Shown: positions 46,052 through 58,042 of the stretch, in pieces
How positions within the stretch are numbered: the first letter of the stretch is position 1
How the letters are laid out: every line of letters begins with the position of its first letter
Assembly: GCA_037974665.1 (NCBI GenBank)
Contig: CM075771.1
Location: 15,969,425 to 16,033,424, forward strand
From: Ehretia macrophylla
Taxonomy: Eukaryota > Streptophyta > Magnoliopsida > Boraginales > Ehretiaceae
Length of the DNA stretch: 64,000 bases
Reading direction: 5' to 3'
Program-made: the position numbers and the translations under genes
Notes under the pieces: generated by a model
Told to the model about the DNA's origin: nothing
The model's database searches: none
Seen by the model: the letters and a program-made list of their open reading frames with translations, nothing else

Positions 46052-46462
46052 TATTTCGTTTTGTTTTCTTCCTCCGTTCAGGCTTGCCAAAATGCTTTGT
46101 CTGTCACATTTCTATTATGGAGTCCCACGGCATCTTGGCCAAGACAACTTTGTTTCGCGTAGAGGCTGGGACTGCAAACTGTTGGCGTGGGGCCTGTGAC
46201 TAGGTCTCCGTCGCTCCATTGCCCATAACTTTTTATCAGTAAGGAGTTATGCGGTGCACAGCATGCCGTTGGAAAGCTTTCTGAGAGCTCTAAGATGGAG
46301 GCAGCAAGCCTGCTCGGCAGTACCTGTTTTCAGAGCCCAATATCGAATTTTTCATCAGTTTCGGTCCCCTTTTCTTCTTTTTGCGCTGTTTCTTCGCCCC
46401 AGATCGTTCGTCGTGAGCAGCAAAAATGACGACACATAAAGTCTTTTCACCCTCAACATGAC

Positions 46463-46581
46463 GGGTACGATCATACCAGCACTAATGTACCGGATCCCAT
46501 CAGAACTCTAAAGTTAAGCGGTCTTGGGCGAGAGTAGTACTTGGATTGGTGACCCCCTAGGAAATCCTCGTGTTGCACCCC
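46463..46581 (+). rRNA. 5S: 5S rRNA gene, copy 48
   Basis: Full-length copy with AATGTACCGG, TAAAGTTAAGCGGTCTTGG and CTTGGATTGGTGACC. Confidence 0.95.
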
Positions 46582-46629
46582 CCTTGTCTATTTGTTTTTT
46601 TGCCCCGTACAGGCTTGCCAAGATTCTTT

Positions 46630-47410
46630 ATCCATCACATTTCTATTATCGACTCCTACAGCATCTTGGGCAAGGCAACTTCACTTCGCGTAGAGGCTGG
46701 GACGGCAAACCGAGGGCACGGGCCCTCTGACCTAGTCTCCGTCGCTCCGATGCCCATAACTTTTGATCCGTAAGGAGTTATGCAGCGCACAACATACCGT
46801 AGGAAAGCTCTCTGAGAGCTCTATGACGGGGACAGCAAGCCTCCTCCGCTGCACCTTTTTTCGGTGCCCAAAATCGAACGTTTTCATCAGTTTTGTGCCA
46901 CTTTTTCTTCTTTTTGCATTGTTTCATCATCCGAGGATCGATCGTCGTGAGCCGCGAAAAGGACGACACATAAGGGCTTTGCACCCTCAACATGACAAGT
47001 GCAATGATACCAGCACTAATGCCCCAGATCCACTCAGAACTCTAAAGTTAAGCGTTCTTGGACGATAGTAGTAATCAGACGGGTGACCCCCTGGGAAGTC
47101 CTCGTGTTGCACCCCCTTTTTGTTTTGTTTTTTTGCCCCATTCAGGCTTGCCCAGATGTTTTATCCATCACATTTCTATTATCAAGTCCTACAGCATCTT
47201 GGGCAAGGTAACTTCACTTCGCGTAGAGGCTGGGACGGCAAACCGAGGGCGCGGGCCCTCTGACATAGTCTCCGTCGCTCCGATGCCCATAACTTTTGAT
47301 CCGTAAGGAGTTATGCAGCGCACAACATACCGTTGGAAAGCTCTCTGAGAGCTCTATGACGGGGACAGCAAGCCTCCTCAGCTGCACCTTTTTTCGGTGC
47401 CCAAAATTGA
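46630..47410 (+). repeat. Near-identical neighbouring spacers (period 534 bp)
   Basis: About 46640-46880 and 47173-47413 share variants found nowhere else: TTGGGCAAGG, GGGACGGCAAACCGAGGGC followed by GGGCCCTCTGAC, AAGCCTCCTC, and CACCTTTTTTCGGTGCCC. This marks a recent single-unit duplication. Confidence 0.8.
46997..47115 (+). rRNA. 5S: 5S rRNA gene, copy 49
   Basis: Full-length copy with GCAATGATACC, GCCCCAGATCCACTC, ACGATAGTAGTAATCAGACGGG. Box C and IE are altered. Confidence 0.94.
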
Positions 47411-47525
47411 ACCTTTTCATCAGTTCAGGCCATTTTCCTTTTTTTGCACTATTTCATCGTCCCTAATCGATCGTCGTGAACCGCATAAAGGATGACACAT
47501 AAGGGCTTTATACCCTAAACATGAC

Positions 47526-47644
47526 GGGTATGATCATACCAACACTAATGCACCGCATCCCATTAGAACTCTGAAGTTAAGTGTGTTTGGGCGTGAGTAG
47601 TACTAGGACGGGTGACCCCTTGGGAAGTCCTCGGATTGCAGCCC
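47526..47644 (+). rRNA. 5S: 5S rRNA gene, copy 50
   Basis: Full-length copy with ACCGCATCCCATTAG, AAGTGTGTTTGGGCGTGAG and a GGATTGCAGCCC end, so the 3' boundary is by alignment. Confidence 0.93.
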
Positions 47645-48053
47645 TCTGTTCTTCTTTTTGCCCCGTTCATGCTTGCCAAGATGCTTTATCGCTCACATTT
47701 CTATTATCGAGTCCCACGGCATCTTTGGCAAGACAATTTCGCTTCGCGTAGAGGCTGGGACCGCAAACCAAAGGCGTGGGGGCCTGTGACAAGGTCTCCG
47801 TCACTCCGCTGCCTATAATTTTTGATTCGTAAGGAGTTATGCGGCACACAACATACCATTGGAAAGCTCTCTGAGAGCCCTACGACGTGGGCAGTAAGCC
47901 TTCTCAGCTGCACCCGTGTTCGAATTCCAAAATCAAACATTTTCATCAGTTTCAGGGCATTTTTCTTCTTTTTGCGTTGTTTCTTCATCTCGGATCAGTC
48001 GTCGTGAGGCGTGAAAAGGGCGAAACATAAGGCCTTTGCGCATTAAACATGAT

Positions 48054-48172
48054 GGGTGCGATCATACCATTAGTAATGCACCGGATCCCATCAGTACTAC
48101 GAAGGTAATCGTGCTTGGGCGAATGTAGTACTAGGATGGGTGACCCCCTAGGAAGTCCTCATGTTGCACCCC
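48054..48172 (+). rRNA. 5S: 5S rRNA gene, copy 51
   Basis: Full-length copy with CATTAGTAATGCACC, GAAGGTAATCGTG in box A and GCGAATGTAG in IE; box C is close to consensus. Confidence 0.95.
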
Positions 48173-48438
48173 CCTTTTTGTTTTGTTTTTTTGCCCCGTT
48201 CAGGCTTTCCAAAATGCTTTATCCATCACATTTCTATTATCGGGTCCCACGGTATCTTGGGCATGACAACTTCACTCCTCGTAGAGGCTGGGATCGCAAA
48301 ACGAGGGTGTGGGGCCAATGACCAGGTCTTCCTTGCTCCATTGCCAATAACATTTGATCCGTATGGAGTTATGCGATGCACAACATACCGTTGGAAAGCT
48401 CTTTGAGAGCTCTATGATGGGGGCACCAAGTCTGCTCG

Positions 48439-48443
48439 GCTGC
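48439..48443. repeat. Target site duplication, left (GCTGC), solo LTR
   Basis: GCTGC of the spacer word CTCGGCTGC; the copy at 51922-51926 reads GCTAC, one transition apart. Confidence 0.8.
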
Positions 48444-51400
48444 TGTGAGGCCCGACCTCAATTTGCATGCGATACCTCATTTCGTGTGCCCTAACCTAGA
48501 TTTGCGTGCCTTGACCTAGGTTTAGGAATCATGTTTCATTTTGTGTGCCTTGCATTGAACAACGTGCATACATTTAGGGTTGCGTGCATTCGTCTCTTAG
48601 TTCGTGCCTTGTCTCATAGTGCGTGCCCTAAACTTAAGAAAGCGTGCCCACACGTTAATCAAGAAAGCATCTTACACAAAGCACTAGATCAATAATTAAT
48701 CCTACAAATCCCACTAACTAATATTAAATTACTAATTCAACCCACTAGAAGACAAAATCTCACAAAAAGCTAGACATTCCCTATTCTTTATTCTTTATTC
48801 TTTGCATATCCCAAACACTCAATTAAATAATGCTCAACAAGACAAAAAATTCAGATTCTAGCAATGCCTTGGCCGACCACCTAGTGAGCATTTGAGCTTG
48901 CTTGCTTAATTCAAATTAATTCCTAGACATTCTATGACAATTCTATGACACAAATGCATAAAAAAATTAGCTCAAAACCCTCCCCAAAGCTCCACCAGTT
49001 CGACACAAGCTCCATACCCATACTAGATAATTCAAAATGCTTCTTGAAGACACAAAAGTTTGAAATTTTTATGCCCAAGGCCGACACAAGCTCCTTTGCC
49101 CAACAAAGCTTTTATTTTTCTTTCATTTCTCTCATTTCCTCTCATTATTCTCTCTCTCTCTCGGCCCTAGCTGAATATTGTAGACTCCATAGCTAAGTTC
49201 TTCATCCTAAGGCTCTTCAAGACTTCCAAGCAACCAAGGAACTCAACCAAGAAAAGCTAGGAGCAAAGAAATGCACATGCAAGCCTTTAGCACCTCCATT
49301 TCGGCTTAGGTGAGTTTGCTAGCTTCCATTTCTCTTCTTCTTGTTCTAACCACATGTACCTACTAAGAACTTGGTTACTAGCTAGGAAATTTGAGAAAAT
49401 CGAGTGGTGTCTCGGCTAAGCAAGGAAAAGAATCAATCTTGTGCAACCATCAAGAGTCTTGTGCATCTTCTTGTTGTTTTGCTAAGGTGAGGGCTAAAAC
49501 TTCTTGAAAATCTTTCAAAAAACCACATGCATGTCCTTAAATGTCTATCTTTACTTCTGTACTTGAGATATATGTGTGTTCATGAGATTTTATGAACATG
49601 CATGGCAAGATTCTTGGCTAGAATGTGATGATAGATGAAATCGGGTATGTGATAGCTTTCTGTCTTGTTGGTGCGAGGCAATTTTGACTAGGTAAATGAT
49701 GTTGAAAATGCGTGAAAATTAGTAGGTAACTAGTTTTTCTAGTTATGAACACTTTTGTAGAAATGGGCCAAAGCTAATTTCGACTCTAAGGTCCTCAAAA
49801 TGGCTAATTATCAAAATGTATCCAAATCTGGAAAGTCTGGAAAAATGAAGCAGGTTTTGGCAGATTCACTGATCTTGTAGAACGAACCAGTTTTGACTTA
49901 GTAAATGATATCCAAAATGCATGAAATTTGGTGTGCAGCTATATTTTTCAGTTCTGGACATTTTTGTCAGAAATGGACTAAGGCTAAATCTGACCCTAAG
50001 GCCCTAAAAAACGACAAGTATTGAAATGTGTGCAAATCTGGACAGTTTTGTACAGTTTCATTGTTTTGGCTATAACTATCGAACCCGAACTCCAAATGAT
50101 GCGAGGTTTGTTTCTGAATTTAGTTCACTCCTTAAGCTTTAATTTGACATCTTATTCACTGGAATTGGAGATTGTTTGCTTGTTTTAATGATTGTGAGAA
50201 AATAGTCCATTGCAGTGAGGGTTTCACTTAGTGATTTGCTTAGAAAAATTATTGTAGCTTCTTTTGTTGTATTAAATGCTTGGGATTGTGGCATTTGGAT
50301 GTTATGTGGATTGTTTTGAATGCTTGAGGGTGTTGGAATTAATCAATGCATGGCTTGAGCTTAATTACGAGATGACTTGGGGTTTAATCGCTCGGGTAAG
50401 CACGAATTGGAACCCTAGTAACTAGGTAAACTTGCTAAGTATTGATCCTATGAATATTGTGTTTAATTATATGTTTAGTAGGCTGCCCGTAGTTGCCCTT
50501 GTTGCCCTAAATGTGATTTTGATGATTACATGTTGACAAGTAGGCCTTTCTTGCACCCGGTCCCATGTAGGTGTCGTTGCCTGTTGAATAATCTTATTAT
50601 TTGATTACGTGAACTTCGAAATGAGTTATATGACTTGATTTACATGCGTTACATGGCTGCCCGTTTAATGTTCATATAACTCCATGTGCCTTTCAAGTGA
50701 AATTACTTGTCTTATCGTGCCTCGCTTGTTTACTTGTCAATGTGCAATCTTATGACTGCTCGGAGGTAGCCTACTTTGTTGTCCTCCTAATGTGATATAT
50801 TAAATGTCATAAATGTGCATTGTATACAAGGTTGCAACCTTTCATTCTGGCGTGGTAGCGTTCACGCACACCGGAAAGCATCGGGCTTGCCGGTGCAACC
50901 GTAATTACCATTGTCCAATTCCCTTTCTCGCTTGGGGGCTAGACTTCCTTAGAGAGTTGGGTCGTAGGATTTCGGGGTACATCCGGAGTACACCCATTTG
51001 GGGTGATAAGGGGATGATTTGAAGTCGGCCGCAACAACTGATACTGACATGAATTGAGAGCAAAAGCTCACCGTATCCTTTTCACTATGTGTATAAGTAC
51101 TCTCGCTTGGTTCCTAGAGGACCTCGGGGAGGAAAGACGGGTAATTGTGTTCCTTTACTTTTATATTATGTTATGTACTTACTTGTGATATATTCATGCT
51201 TGCAAAAAGGGTTTTCGTAAGTTGAACCGGAAAATGAGTTTCAAAACTTATTTCTTGTTCCCTCCTCTTTTATCATCTCAGGTGAAGAAGACCAAGAACA
51301 GGTACCCGAGGACGACATGCCTAATGATGATTCCTTGGAATGATTGCTTGTCCTACGTGCCTTGCTTGATTATGGCCATTTGTGAAAACTATGGTGCTTG

Positions 51401-51921
51401 AAGACTTTGGGGTCTAATTTTGGCTTGTACTGATAACAACTAGATAGACACTACTATAGTCGTTTTGCTATCGTCATTGGCTAGTATCTATCATAGGATT
51501 ATGAAGTATCAGGTAAGGACTAAGTAAAATGAACCTATCCAATCTTAAGCAGGTACTCATTGTTAAGCTAAGATCAACAGGTACTTTTGTAACGAGGATT
51601 AACAAACAAACGAGACATAGTATCATGCTAGGTTATTAATCAAACGAGACTTCGAGATAACCAGTAGGCATTTCAATTGATGGTAAATAGTAATCTTAGT
51701 TGGAAATGAAATTGAGATTGGAAAATTTGAGGCGTTCAGAGAATTAGGTCAAACCAAAGAGCCCAATTACAGCCGTTATGCTGCCGGTTTTCCAAAAAAT
51801 TATGGAGTTTAGGCTATAACGTTAAGTGTTAAACTTTCATGAACGGTTAAGTACGAGATATGACTTGAATGTTTAGATCACACCCTAGTCTAACCTTTAT
51901 AGGCCAGGTTGGGGCGTGACA
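48444..51921 (+). mobile_element. Solo LTR of the element-1 family (3478 bp)
   Basis: TGTGAGGCCCGACC to GGCGTGACA, collinear with 16814-20398, including the 92-bp segment missing from 23974-27470, TATAAG at 51092, and the TTCCCTTTCTCGCTTGGGGG segment near 50920. No primer site, gag-pol or second LTR follows, and the 5S spacer resumes directly. It is therefore the residue of LTR-LTR recombination. Divergence from the element-1 LTRs is visibly greater than between the two element-1 LTRs, so the insertion is older. Confidence 0.92.
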
Positions 51922-51926
51922 GCTAC
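51922..51926. repeat. Target site duplication, right (GCTAC), solo LTR
   Basis: Pairs with GCTGC at 48439-48443. Confidence 0.8.
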
Positions 51927-52068
51927 ACCTGTTTTCAGAGCCCAAAATATAACATTTTCATCAGTTTCGGGCCATTTTTCTTCTTTTTGCGCTGTTTCTT
52001 CGTCCTGGATCGTTCGTCGGGAGCCGCTAAAAGGACAACACATAAGGTCTTTGCGCCCTCAACATGAC

Positions 52069-52187
52069 GGGTGCAATCATACCATCAGTAATGCACCCGA
52101 TACCATCAGAACTTTGAAGTTAAGTGTGCTTGGTCGAGAGTAGTACTAGGATGGATAACCCCATGGGAAGTCCTGGTGTTGCATCCC
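52069..52187 (+). rRNA. 5S: 5S rRNA gene, copy 52
   Basis: Full-length copy with GCAATCATACCATCAG, TTAAGTGTGCTTGGTCGAG, GGATGGATAACCCCATGGG and a GCATCCC end. Confidence 0.95.
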
Positions 52188-52597
52188 ACTTTTTGTTTTT
52201 TTTTACCCTGTTCTGGCTTTCCAAATGCTTTATCCATCACATTTCTATTATCGAGTCCCACAGCATCTCGAGCAAGACAACTTCGCTTCGCGTAGAGGCT
52301 GGGCCCGTAAACTGAGGGCGTGGGGCTTGTGACCAGGTCTCCGTCGCTCATTTGCCTATAACTTTTAATCCGTAAGGAGTTATGTGGCGCACAACATACT
52401 GTTGGAAATCTCTCTACGAGCTCTACGACGGTGGCAGCAAGCCCGCTCGGCTGTGCCTGTTTTCACGGCCCAAAATCGAATATTTTAATCTGTTTTGGTC
52501 CACTTTTCTTCTTTTTATGTTGTTTTCTTCGTCCCGAATCATTCGTCGTGAGTCGCAAAAAGGACGACACATAAGGGCTTTGCGCCCTCAACATGAT

Positions 52598-52715
52598 GGT
52601 GCGATCATACCAGCATTAATGCACAGTATCCCATCAGAACTCCAAAGTTAAGCGTGCTTGGACGAGAATAATACTAGGATGGGTGACCCCGTTGGAAGTC
52701 CGAGTGTTGCACCTC
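52598..52715 (+). rRNA. 5S: 5S rRNA gene, copy 53 (118 bp)
   Basis: One base is lost at the 5' border (ATGATGGTGCG), so the start is uncertain by one. GCACAGTATCCC and TTGGACGAGAATAATAC are internal changes. Confidence 0.94.
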
Positions 52716-53126
52716 CCATTTGGTTTTGTTTTTTTTTCCCCGTTTAGCCTTGCCAAGATGGTTTATCAATCACATTTATATTCTCGACTCCCACGGCATC
52801 GTGGGCAAGACAACTTCACATCACGTAGAGGGTGGGATCGCAAACCGAGGGCGTGGGGCCTGTGACCAGTCTCTGTTGCTTCGTTGCCATAACTTTGGAT
52901 CCATAAGGAGTTATGCGGCGCACAACATACCGTTACAAAGCTCTCCGGGAGCTCTACGACGGGGTAGCAAGCTTGCTTAGTTGTACCTATTTTCGGAGCC
53001 CAAAAGGAAACATTTTCATCAGTTTTGAGCCATTTTTCTTCTTTTTGTGCTGTTTCTTTATCACGGATCGTTTGTTGTGAGACGCGAAAATGACGAAACA
53101 TAAGGGCTTTGCGCCCTCAACATGAC

Positions 53127-53245
53127 GAGTGCGATCATATCGGCACTAATACACCACATCCCATCAGAACTCCGAAGTTAAGCGTGCTTGGGCGAGAGTA
53201 GTACTAGGATGGGTGACCCCTTGAGAAGTCCTCGTGTTACACCCC
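53127..53245 (+). rRNA. 5S: 5S rRNA gene, copy 54
   Basis: Full-length copy with CATATCGGCACTAATACACCACATCCC in the 5' third, but consensus boxes A and IE, and GGATGGGTGACCCC in box C. Confidence 0.97.
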
Positions 53246-53651
53246 CCTTTTCATTTTGTATTTTTACCTCGTTCAGGCTTGCCAAGATGCTTTATCCATC
53301 ACATTTCTATTATCGAGTCCCACACAATCTTGGGTAAGAGAACTTCACGTCGTGTAGCGGCTCGGATCGCAAACCGAGGGAGTGGGGTTTGTGACTAGGT
53401 CTCCGTCGCTCCGGTGCCCATAACTTTTGATCCGTAAGGATTTATGCAGCGCACAACATACCGTTGGAAATCTCTCTGAGAGCTCTACGATAGGGGCAGC
53501 AAGCCTGCTTGGCTGCGCCTATTTTCAAAGCCCAAAATCGAACATTTTCAGCAGTTTTGGGCCACTTTTCTTCTTTTAGCGCTGTTTCTTCGTCCCAAAT
53601 CGTTCGTCGTGAAAAGGACAACACAAAAGGGCTTTGCGCCCTGAACATGAC

Positions 53652-53769
53652 GGGTGCGATCATACCAGCACTAATACATCGGATCCCATCAGCACTCCGA
53701 AGTTAAGCATGCTTGGGCGAGAGTAGTACTAGAATGGGAGACCCCTATGAAGTTCTCGTGTAGCACCCC
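53652..53769 (+). rRNA. 5S: 5S rRNA gene, copy 55 (118 bp)
   Basis: One base is lost in GGGAGACCCCTATGAAG; the 5' half is near consensus (AATACATCGG, CATCAGCACTCCG). Confidence 0.95.
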
Positions 53770-54182
53770 CCCTTTTCGTTTTGTTTTTTGCCCCGTTCAG
53801 GCTTGCCAAGATGCTTTATCCATCACATTTCTATTATTGAGTCCCACGACATCTTGGGCAAGAGAACTTCACTTCACGTAGAGGCTTGGACTGCAAACCA
53901 AGGGCATGCGGCCTGTGACTAGGTCTCCATCGATCCGGTGCCTATAACTTTTGATTCGTAAGGAGTTATGCGGCACACAGCATACCGTTGGAAAGCTCTC
54001 TAGGAGCTCTACGACAGAGGCAACAAGCCTGCTTGAATGCGCCTATTTTTGGAGCCCAAAATCGAACATTTTTATCAGTTTCGACCTACTTTTCTTCTTT
54101 TTGTGCTGTTTCTTTGTCTCGGATCAGTCGTCGTGAGATGTGAAAGGGACGAAACATAAGGGCTTTGCACCTTCGACTTGAC

Positions 54183-54242
54183 GGTTGTGATCATACCAGC
54201 ACCAGTACAACAGATCCCATCAGAACTACGAAGTTAATCGTT
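54183..54242 (+). pseudogene. 5S: 5S rRNA pseudogene, copy 56 (5' half only)
   Basis: Starts GGTTGTGATC and matches the gene to about position 60 (GTTAATCGTT), then runs directly into spacer sequence TTTGGAAAGCTTTCTGAG, normally about 190 bp further on. The 3' half of the gene, with IE and box C, is deleted together with the first part of the spacer. The next gene start is only 257 bp away. Confidence 0.92.
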
Positions 54243-54439
54243 GTTTGGAAAGCTTTCTGAGAGCTTTACGTTGGGGATGGCAAGCCTGCTCAGCTGCACC
54301 TATTTTCGGAGACCAAAATCGAACATTTTCATCAGTTTCGGGCCATTTTTCTTCTTTTTGCATTGTTTCTTCGTCTCAGATCGTTCATCGTGAGCCATGG
54401 AAAGGATGACACATAAGGGCTTTGCGCCCTCAACATGAC

Positions 54440-54558
54440 GGCCGCGATCATACCAGCACTAATGCCCCGGATCCCATCAGAACTCCAAAGTTAAGCGTTC
54501 TTGGGCAAAAGTAGTACTAGGATGGGTGACCCCCTGGGAATTCCTCATGGTGCACCCC
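54440..54558 (+). rRNA. 5S: 5S rRNA gene, copy 57
   Basis: Full-length copy with GGCCGCGATC, GCCCCGGATCC, GCGTTCTTGGGCAAAAG and GGAATTCCTCATGGTGC; box C is consensus. Confidence 0.95.
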
Positions 54559-54935
54559 CCTTTTCGCTTTGTTTTTTAGCCCCGTTCAGGCTTGCCAAGA
54601 TGCTTTATCCATCACATTTCATTTATCGAGTCCTATGGCATCTTGGGCAAGATAACTTCACTTTGCGTAGAGGCTGGGACTGCAAACGGAGGGCGTGAGG
54701 CCTGTGACCAGGTCTTCGCTGCTCAGATGACCATCATACCGTTGAATAGCTCTCTAAGAGCTCTACGACGAGGTCAGAAAGCTTGCTTGGCTGCGCCCTT
54801 CTTCGGAGCCAAAATTGAACATTTTCGTAAGTTTCGGGCCACTTTTCTTCTTTTTGCGCTGTTTTTCCATCCCGGATCGTTCGTCGTTAGCTGTGAAATA
54901 GACAACACAAAAGGGCTTTGCTCCCTCAACATGAT

Positions 54936-55054
54936 CGGTGCTATCATACCAATACTAATGCACTGGATCCCATCAGAACTCTAAAGTTAAGCGTGCTTGG
55001 GCGAGAGTAGTACTAGAATGGGTAACCCACTGGGAAGTCCTCGTGTCGCACCCC
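54936..55054 (+). rRNA. 5S: 5S rRNA gene, copy 58
   Basis: Full-length copy starting CGGTGCTATC; box A is near consensus, box C reads AGAATGGGTAACCCACTGGG, and the end is GTGTCGCACCCC. Confidence 0.95.
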
Positions 55055-55461
55055 ATTTTTTGTTTTGTTTTTTGGCCCCGTTAAGGTTTGCTAAGATGCT
55101 TTATCCGTCACATTTCTATTATCGAGTCCCACGGCATCTTGGGGAAGACAACTTCGCGAAGAGGCTGGGACCACAAACCGAGGGCGTGGGGCCTGTGACC
55201 AGGTCTTCGTCACTCTAGTGCCCATTACTTTGTTCCGTAAGGAGTTATTAGGCGCACAGCATGCCGATGCAAAGCTTTCTGAGAGCCCTACGACGTGGGC
55301 AGTAAGCCTGCTCGACTGCACTTGTGTTTGGAGCCCAAAATCAAAAAAATTCATCAGTTTGATGGTACTTTTCTTCTTTTTGCGCTGTATCCTCATCACG
55401 GATAGGTCGTCGTGAGACGCGAAAAGGACGAAACATAAGGGCTTTGCGCCCTCAACATGAC

Positions 55462-55580
55462 GGGTTCGATCATACCAGTACTAATGCACTGGATCCCATC
55501 AGAACTCCGAAGTTAACTGTGCTTGGGCGAGAGTAGTACTAGGATAAGTGACCCCATGGGAAGTCCTCGCGTTGCATCCC
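55462..55580 (+). rRNA. 5S: 5S rRNA gene, copy 59
   Basis: Full-length copy with GGGTTCGATC, AAGTTAACTGTG, GGATAAGTGACCCCATGGG and GCGTTGCATCCC. Confidence 0.95.
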
Positions 55581-55992
55581 CCTTTTCGTTTTGTTTTTTT
55601 GCCCCGTTCTGGCGGCCCAAGATGCTTTATCCATCACATTTCTATTATCGAGTCCCCCTGAATCTTGGGCAAGTCAACTTCACTTCCCGTAGAGGCTGGA
55701 CCACAAACCGAGGGCGTGGGGCCTGTGACCCGGTCTCCGTCACTCTGGTGCCCATAACTTTTGATCTGTAAGAAGTTATAGGGTGCACAGCATACCGTTG
55801 GAAAGCTTTCTGAGAGCTCTACGATGGAGGCAGCAAGCCTGCTCGGCTACAAATGTTTTTGGTGCCCAAAATCGAACATTTTCATCATTTTAGGGCAACT
55901 TTTCTTATTTTTGCTCTGTTTCTTCGTCCAGGATCGTTCGTCGTGAGCCGCGAAAAGGACGACACATAAGGGCTTTGCGCCCTTAACATGAT

Positions 55993-56111
55993 GGGTGCGA
56001 TCATACCATCAGTAATGCACCGGATCCCATAAGTACTTCGAAGTTAAGCGTGCTTGGGCGAGAGTAGTACTAGGATGGGTGACCCCCTAGGAAGTCCTCG
56101 TGTTGCACCCC
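55993..56111 (+). rRNA. 5S: 5S rRNA gene, copy 60
   Basis: Full-length copy with consensus boxes A, IE and C. Changes are CATCAGTAATG and CATAAGTACTTCG in the 5' half. Confidence 0.97.
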
Positions 56112-56495
56112 CTTTTTCTTTTTGTTTTTTTGCCCCGTTCAGGCTTGCAAAAATGCTTTATCCGTCACATTTCTATTATCGAGTCCCATAGCATCTTGGG
56201 CAAGACAACTTCGCTTCGCGTTAGGGCCTATGACCAGGTCTCCGTCTCTCCGATGCCCATAACTTTTGATCCATAAGGAGTTATCCAGTGCACAGTATAC
56301 CGTTGGAAAGCTCTCTAAGAGCTCTACAATAGAGGCAGCAAGCTTGCTTGACTGCGCCTATTTTTGGAGCCCAAAATCGAACGTTTTCATCAATTTTGGC
56401 CACGTTTCTTCTTTTTGCGCTTTTCTTCTTCCCGGATCGTTAGTTGTGAGACGCGAAAAGGACGAAACATAAGGGCTTTGCGCCCTCAACATGAC

Positions 56496-56614
56496 GGGTG
56501 CGATCAAACCACCACTAATGCACCAGATCCCATCAGAACTCCGAAGTTAAGCGTGCTTCGACGAGAGTAGTACAAGGAAGGATGACCCATTGAGAAGTCC
56601 TCGTGTTGCACCCC
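56496..56614 (+). rRNA. 5S: 5S rRNA gene, copy 61
   Basis: Full-length copy with GATCAAACCACC, GCTTCGACGAG, GTACAAGGAAGGATGACCCATTGAG; box C is eroded. Confidence 0.94.
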
Positions 56615-56926
56615 CCGTTTCGTTTTATTTTTTTGTCCCGTTCAGGCTTGACAAGAAGCTTTATCCATCACATTTCTATTATTGAGTCCCACAGCATCTT
56701 GGGCAAAACAACTTCACTTCGCGTATAGGCTGGGACAGCAAACCGAGGGAGTGGGGCCTGTGACCAGGTCTCCATCGCTCCGGTGCCCATAACTTTTGAT
56801 CCGTAATGAGTTATGCGGAACACATCATATCGTTAGAAAGCTCTTTGAGAGCTATACAACGGGGGCAGCAAGATTGCTTGGCTACGCCTATTTTCGGAGC
56901 CCAGAATATAACATTTTCATCAGTTT

Positions 56927-56979
56927 CGAGAGTGGTACTAGGATGGGTGAAACCCTAGGAAGTCCTCGTGTTGCACCCC
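56927..56979 (+). pseudogene. 5S: 5S rRNA pseudogene, copy 62 (3' part only)
   Basis: Spacer sequence TTTTCATCAGTTT joins directly to CGAGAGTGGTACTAGG, so gene positions 1-66 and about 140 bp of upstream spacer are deleted. Positions 67-119 remain, ending GTTGCACCCC. With no start and no box A it should not be transcribed as 5S RNA. Confidence 0.92.
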
Positions 56980-57392
56980 TCTTTTCGTTTTGTTTTTTTG
57001 CCCCGTTCTGGCTTGCCAAGATGCTTTCTCCATCACATTTCTATTATCAAGTCCCATGCCACCTTGGGCAAGAGAACTTTACTTCGCGTAGAGGCTGGGA
57101 CCGCAAACCAAGGGCATGGTGCCTGTGACCAGGTCTCTATCGCTCCGGTGCCCATAACTTTTGATCCGTAAGGAGTTATGCAGTGCACATCTTAACGTTG
57201 GAAAGCTTTCTGAGAGCTCTACGATGGGGGCAGCAAGTCTGCCCGGTTGCACCTATTTTCAGAGCCCAAAATAGAACAATTTCATCAGTTTTGGGCCACT
57301 TTTCTTCTCTTTTCGCTGTTTCTTCTTCTGGGATCGTTCGTCATGAGCCACGAAAAAGACGACACATAAGGGCTTTGCATCCTCAACATGAC

Positions 57393-57511
57393 GGGTGCGA
57401 TCATACCAGCACTAATGCACCGGATCCCATCAAAACTCCGAAGTCAAGCGTGCTTGGGCGAGAGTAGTACTAGGATGGGTGACTCCCTAGGAAGTCCTCG
57501 TGTTGCACCCC
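57393..57511 (+). rRNA. 5S: 5S rRNA gene, copy 63 (closest to consensus)
   Basis: Only four differences from the consensus used here: CATCAAAAC, AGTCAAG, GACTCCC and CTAGG. It has the upstream CATAAG and GGGCTTTGC elements and a T-run after the end. It is the best candidate for a working gene in the window, though the box-A and box-C changes remain. Confidence 0.98.
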
Positions 57512-57923
57512 TTTTTTGTTTTATTTTTTTGCCCCGTTCATGCTTGCCAAGATGCTTTTTCCGACCAATTTCTATTATCGAGTCCTATGACATCTTGGGC
57601 AAGACAACTTCACTTCGCGTTGAGGCTGGGCCCGCAAACCGAGGGCGTGGGGCTTGTAACAAGGTCTCCGTCGTTCCAGTGCCCATAACGTTTGATCCGT
57701 AAGAAGTTAAGCAGCGCACAACATACCATTGGAAAGCCCTCAAAGAGCTCTATGACGGGGGCAGCAATCCTGCTTAGTTGCGCCTATTTTTGGAGCCCAA
57801 AATCGAACATTTTAATCAATTTTGGGCCACTTTTCTTCTTCTTGTGCTGTTTTTTTATCCCGGATCGTTCGTCGTGAGCCGCAAAAAGGTCAACACAAAA
57901 GGGCTTTGCACCCTCAACATGAC

Positions 57924-58042
57924 GGGTACGATCATACCAGCACTAATGCATCGGATCCCATTAGAACTCCGAAGTTAAGCATACTTGGGCGGGAGTAGTA
58001 CTTGGATGAGTAACCCCCAGAGAAGTCCTCGTGTTGCACCCC
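57924..58042 (+). rRNA. 5S: 5S rRNA gene, copy 64
   Basis: Full-length copy with GGGTACGATC, GCATCGG, AGCATACTTGGGCGGGAG and CTTGGATGAGTAACCCCC. Confidence 0.96.

Larger units (their letters stand above)
45501..48443 (+). repeat. 5S rDNA tandem array, block C
   Basis: The tail of the split gene and five genes at about 530-534-bp spacing. The spacers are of the block-A kind and hold no other gene. 48173-48443 is the spacer into which the next solo LTR inserted. Confidence 0.96.
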
